A program made the position numbers and the translations under genes. Positions 11,274 to 19,521 of a stretch of DNA of 64,000 nucleotides are shown here, one piece after another. The notes beneath the pieces were generated by a model. The model ran no database searches and was not told where the DNA came from. It saw only the letters and a program-made list of their open reading frames with translations. Each line of letters begins with the position of its first letter. The stretch's first letter is position 1. The stretch spans positions 2,041,501-2,105,500 of the forward strand of contig NZ_CP020538.1 of assembly GCF_002080435.1 (NCBI RefSeq). Direction: 5' to 3'. Source of the DNA: Sphingobium herbicidovorans (GTDB lineage Bacteria > Pseudomonadota > Alphaproteobacteria > Sphingomonadales > Sphingomonadaceae).

Positions 11274-12512
11274 CTACGCCCCCCTTGATCCCAGCAGCGG
11301 TACGATGTTCACTGGCCGTCCGTGGCGCCGCAATTCAATGGTTATGCTTGGCCGTCCCAGCCCCGCGCTGCCCAGTGGGTCGCCTTGGCGCACCTTGTCC
11401 CCGACGGTTGCGGAAATGCGGAGCAATCCGGTGATCAACGTCGTCCAACCGCCACCATGGTCCAGGATCAATATCTGCCCATAGCCGCGATACGGCCCGG
11501 CAAAGACCACGCGACCCGCCGTCGGCGCTACCGCCAGCGCGCCTGGCTGCGTCACGATGGTCAGGCCGCGTGAACGCACACCACTTTCGGACAATTCCCC
11601 CATTCCCGTGACAAGCTGTCCCATGACCGGGAGACGGTAGGGCGGTGGTCCGTTTGGCTGTCGCTTCTCCGTTGGCGCAGGAGCGGCAGCCAGATCCGGC
11701 CGCGCGGGCCGAAGCAGCGGGCCGGGGAGCGCCGCCAGCGCATCGCGCAGGTCGCCAGCCGCCTGCAGGCGGTCCATCAGGTCAACGATATCGCGTGCGC
11801 GCTCGCCCATGGCCAGCGCGCGATCGCTCTCAATATCCGCGCTGGAACGATAGTCTTTTGCCGCCAGCCGCTTGCGCGTTTCCAGCGTCTGGAGCGCGGC
11901 CTGACGATTGCGCAGGTCGGCCTGGCTCTGTGTCAGGGAACTTGCGGCCTGTTCCGCGCTTTCGCGCAGCGCCCGGCTGCGATCCAGCTCCGCCCGCAGG
12001 CCTGCGGTGCGTTCCTGGATGACAGGAAGTATCTGGCCCAGCACGGCGCGCATGTGCACCGCGTCACTGACCGATCCCGGTTGCACCAGCGCGAGCGCCA
12101 GTGGGCGGCGCGCCATCATCTGAAGCGCCGCTGTCAGGCGCACGACCGGCTCCTGCTTCGCCGCGAGCCGCGCCGCCTGGGCGCGCTGCATGCGGGAGAT
12201 GATGGCGATGCGGGCCTGTGCGGCCTGAATGTCGGCTTCGGCCTGTTGAATGCGCGCGGCCATGGCGGCGGCGCGGCGTCGTGCCTGATCGGCCTCGTCA
12301 CGGGCGGCCCCGGCCTGTTGTTCCAGCCGTTCGGACCGTTCGCGCGCCTGCGCTGACTGGACGCGCGCAGCCTTGAGGGCGGCCTGTTCCTGTTGAAGAC
12401 TGGTTTCACCCGTGCCGCCAAGGATGATGCCGGGACCGGCGGCGGTCAGGCGTGCGGCTGCGATGGCTGCCGCACCACCGATGACCGCTGCGACAATCGC
12501 TGACCGTTTCAC
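11274..12512 (-). CDS. EnvC-like murein hydrolase activator (coiled coil + degenerate LytM)
   Basis: A 412-residue exported protein: signal peptide/anchor (1-25), a long Ala/Arg/Gln-rich coiled coil (about 40-250), then a peptidase M23 (LytM) domain (about 300-405). The LytM fold is recognisable (GRVVFAGPYRGYGQILILDHG), but the metal/catalytic histidines appear lost: the usual YAHL position reads TLITGLL and the HxH position reads ITIEL. This matches EnvC/NlpD-type activators of amidases rather than an active endopeptidase. GTG start with GGGGGC upstream. Last gene of the crtZ-nadD-rsfS-rlmH run. Confidence 0.88.
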   Translation of the reverse strand: MKRSAIVAAVIGGAAAIAAARLTAAGPGIILGGTGETSLQQEQAALKAARVQSAQARERSERLEQQAGAARDEADQARRRAAAMAARIQQAEADIQAAQARIAIISRMQRAQAARLAAKQEPVVRLTAALQMMARRPLALALVQPGSVSDAVHMRAVLGQILPVIQERTAGLRAELDRSRALRESAEQAASSLTQSQADLRNRQAALQTLETRKRLAAKDYRSSADIESDRALAMGERARDIVDLMDRLQAAGDLRDALAALPGPLLRPARPDLAAAPAPTEKRQPNGPPPYRLPVMGQLVTGMGELSESGVRSRGLTIVTQPGALAVAPTAGRVVFAGPYRGYGQILILDHGGGWTTLITGLLRISATVGDKVRQGDPLGSAGLGRPSITIELRRHGRPVNIVPLLGSRGA

Positions 12513-12593
12513 CCTTGCCCCCTGCGGACCATGTGGACGGGCCGCGTGGATTGCCTATCCTGAAAGCCCGGCCGCTGTCGAGCGGCGACCATA

Positions 12594-13016
12594 TCAGCCT
12601 TCGCGATGATAGGGATGCCCCGACAGGATCGAAGATGCGCGCCAGAGTTGCTCCGCCAGCATCGCGCGCGCCATCATGTGCGGCCATGTCATTGCGCCAA
12701 AGGCGATCAGCAGGTCAGCGTTCGCCCTGTCGGCATCCTCGAACCCGTCCGCAGCGCCGATCAGGAAACGGCATTCGCGGGCGCCTGCGTCACGCCAGCC
12801 TTCCAGCCGTCTGGCGAACTCCACCGAGCCCAGTTGGCTGCCCTTTTCGTCGAGCATGACGGTGACCGCGCCCGGCTGCGCAGGCGGCAGTTTGCCGCCG
12901 CGATCGGGCAGTTCGGTTATCCTGTGCGGCATCGTCAGCCGCTTCATATAGCGCTCGACAAGCTCAGCCTCGGCCGAGCGTCCGATCTTTCCGCGCGCAA
13001 TGATGTGAAGGAGCAT
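12594..13016 (-). CDS. rlmH: 23S rRNA (pseudouridine1915-N3)-methyltransferase
   Basis: SPOUT methyltransferase acting on helix 69 of 23S rRNA in assembled ribosomes. 140 residues, MLLHIIARGKIG start, the knot motif FLIGAADGF and the C-terminal AEQLWRASSILSGHPYHR signature are all present. 44 bp after rsfS, in the conserved nadD-rsfS-rlmH order. Confidence 0.96.
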   Translation of the reverse strand: MLLHIIARGKIGRSAEAELVERYMKRLTMPHRITELPDRGGKLPPAQPGAVTVMLDEKGSQLGSVEFARRLEGWRDAGARECRFLIGAADGFEDADRANADLLIAFGAMTWPHMMARAMLAEQLWRASSILSGHPYHREG

Positions 13017-13060
13017 GGAGAAGCCCCTAACAAGTCAGTGCGCGCTTGTCGAAGGCCGTT

Positions 13061-13450
13061 TCAGGCGGTGCCGGCCACCGGCGCGTCGACAAAGCCCCAC
13101 ATGCGCTCCAGATTGTAGAAGCTGCGCACTTCCGGCCGGAACAGGTGGACGATCACGTCGCCCGCATCGATCAGGACCCAGTCGGCAACCGGCAGACCTT
13201 CGACACGCGCGGAGCGGCCGGTGGCTTGCTTGATGCGCTCGGCCAGCTTCTGCGCCATCGACGCGACCTGACGCGATGAACGCCCGCTGGCGATCACCAT
13301 ATGGTCAGCGATGCTGCTCTTGCCTTCGAGAGGGATGGAGATGGTTTCCTGCGCCTGGTCGTCGTCGAGCGACTTGAGGACAAGGTCGTGCAGGGCGGCA
13401 ACGCTATCGGCACTTTGGGCCGTGTCGTTGGCGGGATGTGGTCTGGTCAA
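13061..13450 (-). CDS. rsfS: Ribosome silencing factor
   Basis: RsfS/Iojap family; binds ribosomal protein L14 and blocks subunit joining during starvation. The 129-residue protein contains SIADHMVIASGRSSRQVASMA and the WVLIDAGDVIVHLFRPEVRSFYNLERMW signature region. TTG is the most likely start, with GGAG 5 bp upstream; no earlier ATG exists. It lies 12 bp downstream of nadD. Confidence 0.94.
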   Translation of the reverse strand: MTRPHPANDTAQSADSVAALHDLVLKSLDDDQAQETISIPLEGKSSIADHMVIASGRSSRQVASMAQKLAERIKQATGRSARVEGLPVADWVLIDAGDVIVHLFRPEVRSFYNLERMWGFVDAPVAGTA

Positions 13451-13462
13451 AGATGCTCCATT

Positions 13463-14092
13463 CTAGACAATCAACCGGCGCGTGAGCGAATCGCGCACAC
13501 GTGCATGTTCATATTCGCGATGCCAGAGGGGTTTCGCCTGCCGTAGCAGGGTCGCCGATCTTGGATCAGGGCGAAAGCGCAAAAGCACAAGCGCCGGCGT
13601 TCTCCAATCCGTCCACTCTGCACTCTGGCGCGCGGGCCGGACGAAACGCCGCAGCCAGGCCATGGCCACAGAGCCACGGGCAGCACCATCATAGCCGGGG
13701 CGGGCGATGACGGCAATGGGCAACTGTTGCGCAATGCCGCGCCAGTCCTTCCACTGGCCGAACTGCGCCAGATTATCCCCACCCATCAGCCATATGAAGC
13801 GGTTGCGGGGGAAGCGGTGGATGATTGCTCTTACCGTATCGACGGTAAAACGGGTGCCCATAGCCTGCTCGATCGCGGTGGCGCGAATCGGTGCGCGGCG
13901 CGCCACATGACGCGCGTGGCGGAGTCTGGCGGGCAGCGGCGCCATGCCTTTGCGAGGCTTAAGCGGATTGCCCGGCGAGACAAGCCACCAAACCTCGTCA
14001 AGGCGCAAAGCCTTCGCCGCGAAGAGCGAGATGGCGCGGTGCCCGCCATGGGCCGGATTGAAGGAGCCGCCCAAAAGGCCAATACGCGCCAT
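13463..14092 (-). CDS. nadD: Nicotinate-nucleotide adenylyltransferase
   Basis: Adenylates nicotinate mononucleotide in NAD synthesis. The 209-residue reading starts at MARIGLLGGSFNPAHGGH, which contains the nucleotidyltransferase HxGH-type motif; an in-frame upstream start would add 16 non-conserved residues. The conserved WLMGGDNLAQFGQWKDW stretch and a basic C-terminus complete the family pattern. Downstream of crtZ by 4 bp and upstream of rsfS by 12 bp. Confidence 0.95.
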   Translation of the reverse strand: MARIGLLGGSFNPAHGGHRAISLFAAKALRLDEVWWLVSPGNPLKPRKGMAPLPARLRHARHVARRAPIRATAIEQAMGTRFTVDTVRAIIHRFPRNRFIWLMGGDNLAQFGQWKDWRGIAQQLPIAVIARPGYDGAARGSVAMAWLRRFVRPARQSAEWTDWRTPALVLLRFRPDPRSATLLRQAKPLWHREYEHARVRDSLTRRLIV

Positions 14093-14096
14093 GCCT

Positions 14097-14609
14097 TCAG
14101 TCGGTATCCACCATGACCCGCGCTTCGCGCAGTCCCGCACGCCCGCTGCTGGACAGCTTTTGTTTCAGCTGCTCGGGCCGCGGCGCGATCAGAAAGCCGA
14201 AGCTGACGCAACCTTCGCGAGTCCCGACTGCGTGGTGCAGCCTGTGCGCCTGGACGATCCGCTTCATATAGCGCGATCGCGGGACATGGCGGTGGCCGAT
14301 GCGGCGGTGAACGAGAATGTCGTGGAAGCCAAGATAGATCAGCCCATAAGCGGCGATCCCAGCCCCGCAGGCGGTCGCCCAATCACCCCAGCCCCATTGC
14401 ACGCCGCCCAGCAGCAGCAGGATGGAGGGCATGGCGAAGATCACGAAATACAGGTCGTTCGCTTCCCACCAGCCGATGCGGGGGCGATGATGGCTCGCAT
14501 GCAGGAACCAGCCGGGACCATGCATCACCCAGCGGTGCATGGCATAGGCGAAGCCCTCCATCGCGGCGACCGTGGCTGCAAAGATGAGGAATAGCGAAAG
14601 GGCGGTCAT
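14097..14609 (-). CDS. crtZ: Beta-carotene 3-hydroxylase
   Basis: Di-iron membrane hydroxylase converting beta-carotene to zeaxanthin, an early step to nostoxanthin-type pigments of sphingomonads. The 170-residue protein shows the histidine clusters HRWVMH, HASHH, HDILVHRRIGH and HRLHH, with three to four hydrophobic helices. It lies immediately upstream of nadD, unlike the more usual proA neighbour, so pigment and NAD/ribosome genes may share a transcript here. Confidence 0.95.
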   Translation of the reverse strand: MTALSLFLIFAATVAAMEGFAYAMHRWVMHGPGWFLHASHHRPRIGWWEANDLYFVIFAMPSILLLLGGVQWGWGDWATACGAGIAAYGLIYLGFHDILVHRRIGHRHVPRSRYMKRIVQAHRLHHAVGTREGCVSFGFLIAPRPEQLKQKLSSSGRAGLREARVMVDTD

Positions 14610-14699
14610 GCGGCTCTATATAAGGGCGTCTATCAGCGCGCGCGACAGGTAAAGCGGGTGGCGTGAAAAAGGCCGCATCCAATGGACGACGTCTCTGCC

Positions 14700-15923
14700 C
14701 TAGCCACGCGCTTTCCGGAATCGGGCGAGGCCAGCGTCGAGGTCCGCGACCAGATCGGCGGGATCTTCCAGACCGATCTGCAGCCGCACGACGGGGCCTT
14801 CCGCTTGCCATGCCGTCGCGGTGCGGTAGCGAGCGGGATCGACCGGCAAGGCAAGGCTTTCAAATCCGCCCCAGCTGTAGCCGATGCCGAAATGGGCGAG
14901 CCCGTCGATCAGGGCGGCGCGGGACTGTTCGTCGCCGCCGTTCAGCACGAAGCTGAAGAGGCCGCTCGACCCGGAAAAGTCGCGCCGCCAGATCTCATGG
15001 CCGGGACAGCTGGGCAGCGCGGGATGAAGGACGCGGGCGACGTCCGGTTGGTCGGCGAGCCAGCGGGCGACATGAAGTGCGCTGTCCTGATGCTGGTTGA
15101 GGCGGACGCCGAGGGTGCGCAGGCCGCGGGAGGCGAGCCAGGCGTCGTCCGGGCTGACCATCTGGCCGAGGAGATAGGCGGTCTGGCGGACCTTCGGGAA
15201 CAGCGCCGGAGTGGCGGTGACGGAGCCGAGCATGACGTCGCTGTGGCCGACGATATATTTGGTGCAGGCGAGGATGGAGATGTCTGCGCCGTGGGAGAGG
15301 GCCTGGAAGAAATATGGCGTGGCCCAGGTATTGTCGATCAGGGTGACGATACCCCGTTGCCGGGCGAGGGCGGTGATGGCGGGGACGTCCTGCACTTCAA
15401 ACGTCAGGCTGCCGGGGCTTTCGAGGAAAATGGCGCGGGTTTTTTCATGAATGAAATGGTGAATTGAAACGGATTCCAGCGGGTCGTAGTAGGTCGTTTC
15501 GATACCGTAACTTTTCAGCATCTTGTCGCAGAAGTTGCGGGTGGGGTCGTAGGCGCTGTCGACCATGAGCAGGTGGTCGCCCGGTTTGAGCACGGACAGC
15601 AGGGCGCAGGCGATGGCGGCGACGCCGGAGGGGAAGAGCATCGTGCCTTCCGCCTCCGGCTCCATTTCGGTGAGCGCGTCGGCGAGGCTCCAGGCGGTCG
15701 GCGTGCCCTTGCGGCCGTAGAAAAGGCGTTCGTGCGTGCTGCTGCTGGCGGCGCGGCGCAGATGGGCGACATCGTCGTAGAGGATGGTCGAGGCGCGCCA
15801 GACGGGCGGGTTGACGATCGCGCCGGGCTGGCCGGGCATGCTCGTCCATTCAGGCTTGCGCCCCGCCTGCGCCAGATGGGTGAGCGGCTTGCGATCCTTG
15901 CGATCCCCCTGATCCCCGCTCAT
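14700..15923 (-). CDS. metC: Cystathionine beta-lyase
   Basis: Cys/Met-metabolism PLP enzyme (gamma-family); best read as cystathionine beta-lyase making homocysteine. The 407-residue protein has the fold-type I motifs: FPSGVAAIACAL (phosphate binding), LIDNTWATPYFF (Asp pairing with PLP nitrogen) and the PLP lysine in CTKYIVGHSDVM (about residue 219). The C-terminal SWGGFESL is typical of beta-lyases. The ATG at 15923 overlaps the sseA stop, so the two are coupled. A cystathionine gamma-synthase or sulfhydrylase role cannot be excluded from sequence alone. Confidence 0.88.
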   Translation of the reverse strand: MSGDQGDRKDRKPLTHLAQAGRKPEWTSMPGQPGAIVNPPVWRASTILYDDVAHLRRAASSSTHERLFYGRKGTPTAWSLADALTEMEPEAEGTMLFPSGVAAIACALLSVLKPGDHLLMVDSAYDPTRNFCDKMLKSYGIETTYYDPLESVSIHHFIHEKTRAIFLESPGSLTFEVQDVPAITALARQRGIVTLIDNTWATPYFFQALSHGADISILACTKYIVGHSDVMLGSVTATPALFPKVRQTAYLLGQMVSPDDAWLASRGLRTLGVRLNQHQDSALHVARWLADQPDVARVLHPALPSCPGHEIWRRDFSGSSGLFSFVLNGGDEQSRAALIDGLAHFGIGYSWGGFESLALPVDPARYRTATAWQAEGPVVRLQIGLEDPADLVADLDAGLARFRKARG

Positions 15924-16768
15924 GTAGCGGCTCCCGTCGCCTTGGGCGTCGCGGGATCGAGACCCCATTCGGACCAGCTGCCGTCATAGAGGGTGACATC
16001 GGACTTGCCGAGCAATTCGAGCCCTGCGAGCAGAATGGCGGCGGTCACGCCGCTGCCGCAGGTGGTGATGATCGGCCGCGAGAAATCCGTTCCCGCGTCC
16101 ACGAAGAGACGGCGCAGTTCCTCGCCCGTCTTCATGCTGTGATCGGGATTGAAGAGGCTGGACGAGGGAATGTTGCGCGAGCCCGGAATGTGCCCCGAGG
16201 CCATGCCGGGCCGTGGCTCTTTCTCTTCGCCGGTGAAGCGGGCAGCGCCGCGCGCGTCGATGACCTGTGCGGCTTGATTGGAAAGGTTGGCGAGCAAGTC
16301 GTCCTTCGTGCGCACCTGATCTTCGGCGCGGCGGGCGGTGGCGTTGCCGCGCGGGATGACGGGCCAGCCGGATTCGGTAGGCTGTCCTTCCGCCACCCAT
16401 TTGGGAAGCCCGCCATCCAGGATCGTGGCGTTCGCGCCCACGCCATAGACGCGCATCATCCACCACGCGCGCGCGGCGCTGTGCGTGGGGCTGTTGTCAT
16501 AGAGGATGATGCGGCTGTCCGTGTCGATGCCAAGCGCGCGGCAGCGTTCGGTCATGAAAGCGTCGCTGGGCAGCATGCCGGGGCGCGGGTCGTCCGCATC
16601 GGCGAGGGTCGGCAGGTCAAGATAGGCCGCGCCCGGAATATGCGCGGCTTCAAATTCGGCGCGCGGATCGCGTGGCGTGCCGGGCAGGAAGAGGCTGGCG
16701 TCGAGAATCTTCAGGTCGCGCTTGCCCAATTCCGCCGCGAGCCAATCTGTTGAGATGAGAATGTCCAT
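15920..16768 (-). CDS. sseA: 3-mercaptopyruvate/thiosulfate sulfurtransferase
   Basis: Two tandem rhodanese domains in 282 residues; the active-site loop CGSGVTAA matches mercaptopyruvate sulfurtransferases. Both domains show the conserved AHIPGAAYLDL/GHIPGSRNIP entry. It overlaps metC by 4 bp, linking sulfane sulfur transfer to cysteine/methionine turnover. Confidence 0.93.
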   Translation of the reverse strand: MDILISTDWLAAELGKRDLKILDASLFLPGTPRDPRAEFEAAHIPGAAYLDLPTLADADDPRPGMLPSDAFMTERCRALGIDTDSRIILYDNSPTHSAARAWWMMRVYGVGANATILDGGLPKWVAEGQPTESGWPVIPRGNATARRAEDQVRTKDDLLANLSNQAAQVIDARGAARFTGEEKEPRPGMASGHIPGSRNIPSSSLFNPDHSMKTGEELRRLFVDAGTDFSRPIITTCGSGVTAAILLAGLELLGKSDVTLYDGSWSEWGLDPATPKATGAAT

Positions 16769-16927
16769 GCCGCCTCATTGTGTGCCGTTTCCGGCATTTT
16801 ACGAGGAGGAGGGGATGGTGGGAAGGGAATTGCGCGAGGAGAAAGAGGCGCGATCATTCAGGTCATGCGCGGTCGGATATTTTCGCGCAGAGTCCGCAGA
16901 GGGCGCAAAGCTCCTGATCGACGACGC

Positions 16928-18163
16928 CTAGCTGGCCAGTTCCAGTGCGGTGGCGCGGCTGCCGGGTGCGCGGAACTGGCGCGGACCCTGATCGATGCGG
17001 AAAGGCGCGAGGCGGTCGGCGGGTGGGGATTTTTCCTGACCCACGATGAAGGCGCGGCCGGTGCGGCCTGTGCCGGTAAGGCTTTCCCCTGCCTCATCGG
17101 CCCAGCGATATTGCGCGTCGAAGGCGACGAGCGGGATCAGCAGGGCGCGGTTGCCCATCTGCACCGGTGCGATCTGATCGGGCAGGAGGCGCAATTCGCC
17201 GGTCAGGCTGTGGCTTTCGCCCGGCGCGATGGACACGGCCGAATGGGCGGGCATGCCGGTCGCTCCGGCGAAGAATTGCTGCATTGTCGCCTGCTGTCCG
17301 GTGTCGGCGTTGGCGATGAGCGTGCGGATGAGAATATCCTCCGCAGCAAGCGTGCCGCGATTGTGGAGCGTGAGCCGGTAACCGATGGTCGCACCCATCA
17401 GCGAAAGACGCGCGCTGCGTATTTCCAGCGAGAGATCGAGCCAGGGGCGATCGGTGGTCGCTGCTTCGGGGGAGGGCCGCTTGGCCGGGGGCGAAGCGGG
17501 TTTCGGCGCCGTTGCTGCGGGCGTGGGCTGCGGTTCGGGTGCGGGCCGGGGCGGGACCGGCGCGGGGGCCTCTGGCCGCGCCTCATCTTTGAACGCCTCC
17601 TGATCCGGCTGTTCTTCGCGACGGCGGCGGAGGAACAGCCAGGCGGCGGCGAGGGCAGCGGCCAGCAGGGCGATGCCGCCAATGATCCATTGCCAGGACG
17701 GGGATTCGGCTGGTGCGCCGGGGGGCGGTGGGGGCGATGGTTCAGTGGTGGGCGGCTGCGGAGCGGCTTGCGGCTCGGCGGGGGAGTCAGGCGCTGCCTG
17801 AGGCGCGGGCGCGGCAGGCGCGGGGGCGTCACTTTCCGTGCGGGGCGCGGGTTGGGCGGGCGCAGCAGGCGGCGTTGCCGGGCGCTGCGGCTGCGCAGGC
17901 GCCGACGTCTTCGGTTCCGGCGTGGACGCTGGGGGTGTGATGACCTGCGGCGGCGGCGTGATTATGGGCGGAGTGACCGGCGGCGGGGCGACGGGCGAGC
18001 CGCGAAAGACGTCCAGTTCCGGTCCTTGCCGGGTCGGATCGGCAGGCGGCTGGCCAGTGCGGGGCAGGTTGAAGACGGGGTCGTTGCCCTGCTGATCCTG
18101 AGCGGCAGAGGGCGTGGCCAGCAGCAGCGGCATGGCGGCGATGATGGCAGGACGCAGACCCAT
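16928..18163 (-). CDS. Proline/alanine-rich exported membrane protein, function unknown
   Basis: The 411-residue reading has a signal peptide (MGLRPAIIAAMPLLLATPSAAQ), about 130 residues of Pro/Ala-rich low-complexity sequence, one membrane helix followed by a basic stop-transfer (AAWLFLRRRREE, about residue 185), another Pro-rich linker and a C-terminal beta-rich domain of roughly 160 residues beginning PWLDLSLEIRSARLSLMG. No named family is recognised with confidence. An in-frame ATG at 18235 gives 24 more residues. No close operon partner. Confidence 0.8.
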   Translation of the reverse strand: MGLRPAIIAAMPLLLATPSAAQDQQGNDPVFNLPRTGQPPADPTRQGPELDVFRGSPVAPPPVTPPIITPPPQVITPPASTPEPKTSAPAQPQRPATPPAAPAQPAPRTESDAPAPAAPAPQAAPDSPAEPQAAPQPPTTEPSPPPPPGAPAESPSWQWIIGGIALLAAALAAAWLFLRRRREEQPDQEAFKDEARPEAPAPVPPRPAPEPQPTPAATAPKPASPPAKRPSPEAATTDRPWLDLSLEIRSARLSLMGATIGYRLTLHNRGTLAAEDILIRTLIANADTGQQATMQQFFAGATGMPAHSAVSIAPGESHSLTGELRLLPDQIAPVQMGNRALLIPLVAFDAQYRWADEAGESLTGTGRTGRAFIVGQEKSPPADRLAPFRIDQGPRQFRAPGSRATALELAS

Positions 18164-18264
18164 GGGCAGCAGCCAAGGCAATGCAGCCGCTGAACGGCAG
18201 GTGAACGGCGGAGATGGGCGGCGCTGCGGTGACATTAGGCGTGCAATCGCGTAGATGGCCGGTC

Positions 18265-18732
18265 ATGACTGATACGCCTGAACCTGTAAAGCCGATCCAT
18301 CTGGGGCAGAGCAGCGCGCTGCCTGCGTCGCCCGAAGATGCGGTGCTCGATTATGTGCCCAATCCGCGTCCCGGGAAGCCCTATCTGGTGCGCTTCACCG
18401 CGCCGGAATTTACATCGCTCTGCCCGGTGACGGGGCAGCCCGACTTCGCTCATCTGGTAATCGACTATGCGCCCGCCGCAACGATCGTCGAATCGAAATC
18501 GTTGAAGCTGTTCCTGGGCGCGTTCCGCAACCATGCGGCGTTCCATGAAGATTGCACGGTGGGGATCGGCGAGCGGCTGTTTGCCGAGATGCAGCCGCTG
18601 TGGTTGCGGATCGGCGGCTACTGGTATCCGCGCGGGGGCATTCCGATAGATGTGTTCTGGCAATCGGGCGAGCCGCCCGCAGGCTTGTGGCTGCCTGCGC
18701 AGGATGTGCCGGGGTATCGCGGGCGGGGTTGA
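18265..18732 (+). CDS. queF: NADPH-dependent 7-cyano-7-deazaguanine reductase
   Basis: Reduces preQ0 to preQ1 in queuosine biosynthesis. The 155-residue type I (YkvM-like) protein has the nucleophile in [13 protein letters not shown] (Cys53, Asp60) and the QueF motif [15 protein letters not shown], followed by FHEDC. The divergent gap to the preceding gene is about 100 bp. No other queuosine gene is in the window. Confidence 0.96.
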   Translation: MTDTPEPVKPIHLGQSSALPASPEDAVLDYVPNPRPGKPYLVRFTAPEFTSLCPVTGQPDFAHLVIDYAPAATIVESKSLKLFLGAFRNHAAFHEDCTVGIGERLFAEMQPLWLRIGGYWYPRGGIPIDVFWQSGEPPAGLWLPAQDVPGYRGRG

Positions 18733-18872
18733 GGATTGCTCGCCCTTCCGCTCATGCGGGCCTGCGAAGCGCGATTTTCTGCGCTCCGGTGCTCACGTAC
18801 TGAAGTACGCTGCGCTCCGGTACTCGAAAATCCCACTTCTCGGCTCCCCCTGAACGAAAGGGCGAGCAATCC
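18733..18872. repeat. 140-bp long imperfect hairpin element
   Basis: Starts at the base after the queF stop. Outer arms 18733-18754 (GGATTGCTCGCCCTTCCGCT...) and 18851-18872 are inverted with two mismatches. Inner paired arms are GATTTTC/GAAAATC and a central CGTACTgaAGTACG palindrome; GCGCTCCGGT occurs twice. It could be a miniature mobile repeat that also terminates queF. Confidence 0.75.
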
Positions 18873-18944
18873 TCCGGCCTCGCTTGTTGCTATACTTTGC
18901 CGCTGGTTGTCACAGGCGGGGGTGAGGGCGCCCGGTAGCCGGTG

Positions 18945-18971
18945 GAGATCCCGGCGTTCGCTGGGATGACG
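18945..18971 (+). repeat. REP-like palindrome, copy 1
   Basis: GAGATCCCGGCGTTCGCTGG... ending ATGACG: an imperfect palindrome around GTTC. The same unit recurs at 19350-19375 (direct) and, with changed stem bases, inverted at 18987-19013. Confidence 0.75.
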
Positions 18972-18986
18972 GAGTGAGAGGTGTGT

Positions 18987-19013
18987 CGTCATGCCAGCGA
19001 AAGCTGGCATCTC
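18987..19013 (-). repeat. REP-like palindrome, copy 2 (inverted)
   Basis: CGTCATGCCAGCGAAAGCTG... ending CATCTC. On the minus strand it has the same layout as the neighbours (GA-stem-TTCGC loop-stem-ATGACG) with compensated stem changes, as in a REP family. It lies 25 bp upstream of the GIY-YIG gene and faces copy 3. Confidence 0.7.
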
Positions 19014-19038
19014 GGGAGGCTGGAGATGCGTTCGCGTG

Positions 19039-19344
19039 ATGCGGCGTAGTTGGACGTACATCATGACGAACAAGCCGCGCGGGGTGCTGTATATTGGCGT
19101 CACCAGCAACCTGGCTGTGCGTGTGGACCAACATCGGCGTGGTGTGGGATCGGTGTTTTGCAGCAAATATAATCTGCGCTGTCTGGTGCTGGCCGAGGAA
19201 CATCAGCGGATTGACGATGCGATCGCGCGGGAAAAAGCGTTGAAGGCGTTGAAGGCGTTGAAGGCGTGGAAGCGAGACTGGAAGATCGAGCTGATCGAAG
19301 CCGGGAATCCAGAATGGCGTGATTTGTTCGAGCTTATTATGTGA
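19039..19344 (+). CDS. GIY-YIG nuclease family protein
   Basis: A 101-residue UPF0213-type single-domain GIY-YIG protein. It starts MRRSWTYIMTNKPRGVLYIGVTSNL, where YIM and YIG are the two halves of the motif and Arg in LAVRVDQHR is the usual catalytic position. The ATG at 19039 was chosen because homologues begin two or three residues before WTYIM. A 9-bp tandem repeat (gcgttgaag, three copies around 19237-19263) gives EKALKALKALKAWKRDWK where relatives have a shorter helix. The gene is bracketed by inverted REP-like palindromes. Confidence 0.88.
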   Translation: MRRSWTYIMTNKPRGVLYIGVTSNLAVRVDQHRRGVGSVFCSKYNLRCLVLAEEHQRIDDAIAREKALKALKALKAWKRDWKIELIEAGNPEWRDLFELIM

Positions 19345-19349
19345 GGCGG

Positions 19350-19375
19350 GAGATCCCGGCGTTCGCTGGATGACG
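19350..19375 (+). repeat. REP-like palindrome, copy 3
   Basis: Begins 6 bp after the GIY-YIG stop; identical to copy 1 except for one missing G in the right arm. Together with the inverted copy 2 it brackets the gene. Confidence 0.72.
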
Positions 19376-19521
19376 ATGGTTAAGCCTCCCGTATTAAACA
19401 AAAGAATAACAACGCCTGGCGAACGGCTTGACCGCAGCGCCGAAAGGTTCGATCCCGCAACTATGTTGGCGCTATGCCGTTGTGGCTGCGCCGTTCTCAA
19501 CGTGTCGGAGTTGCGAACCTG

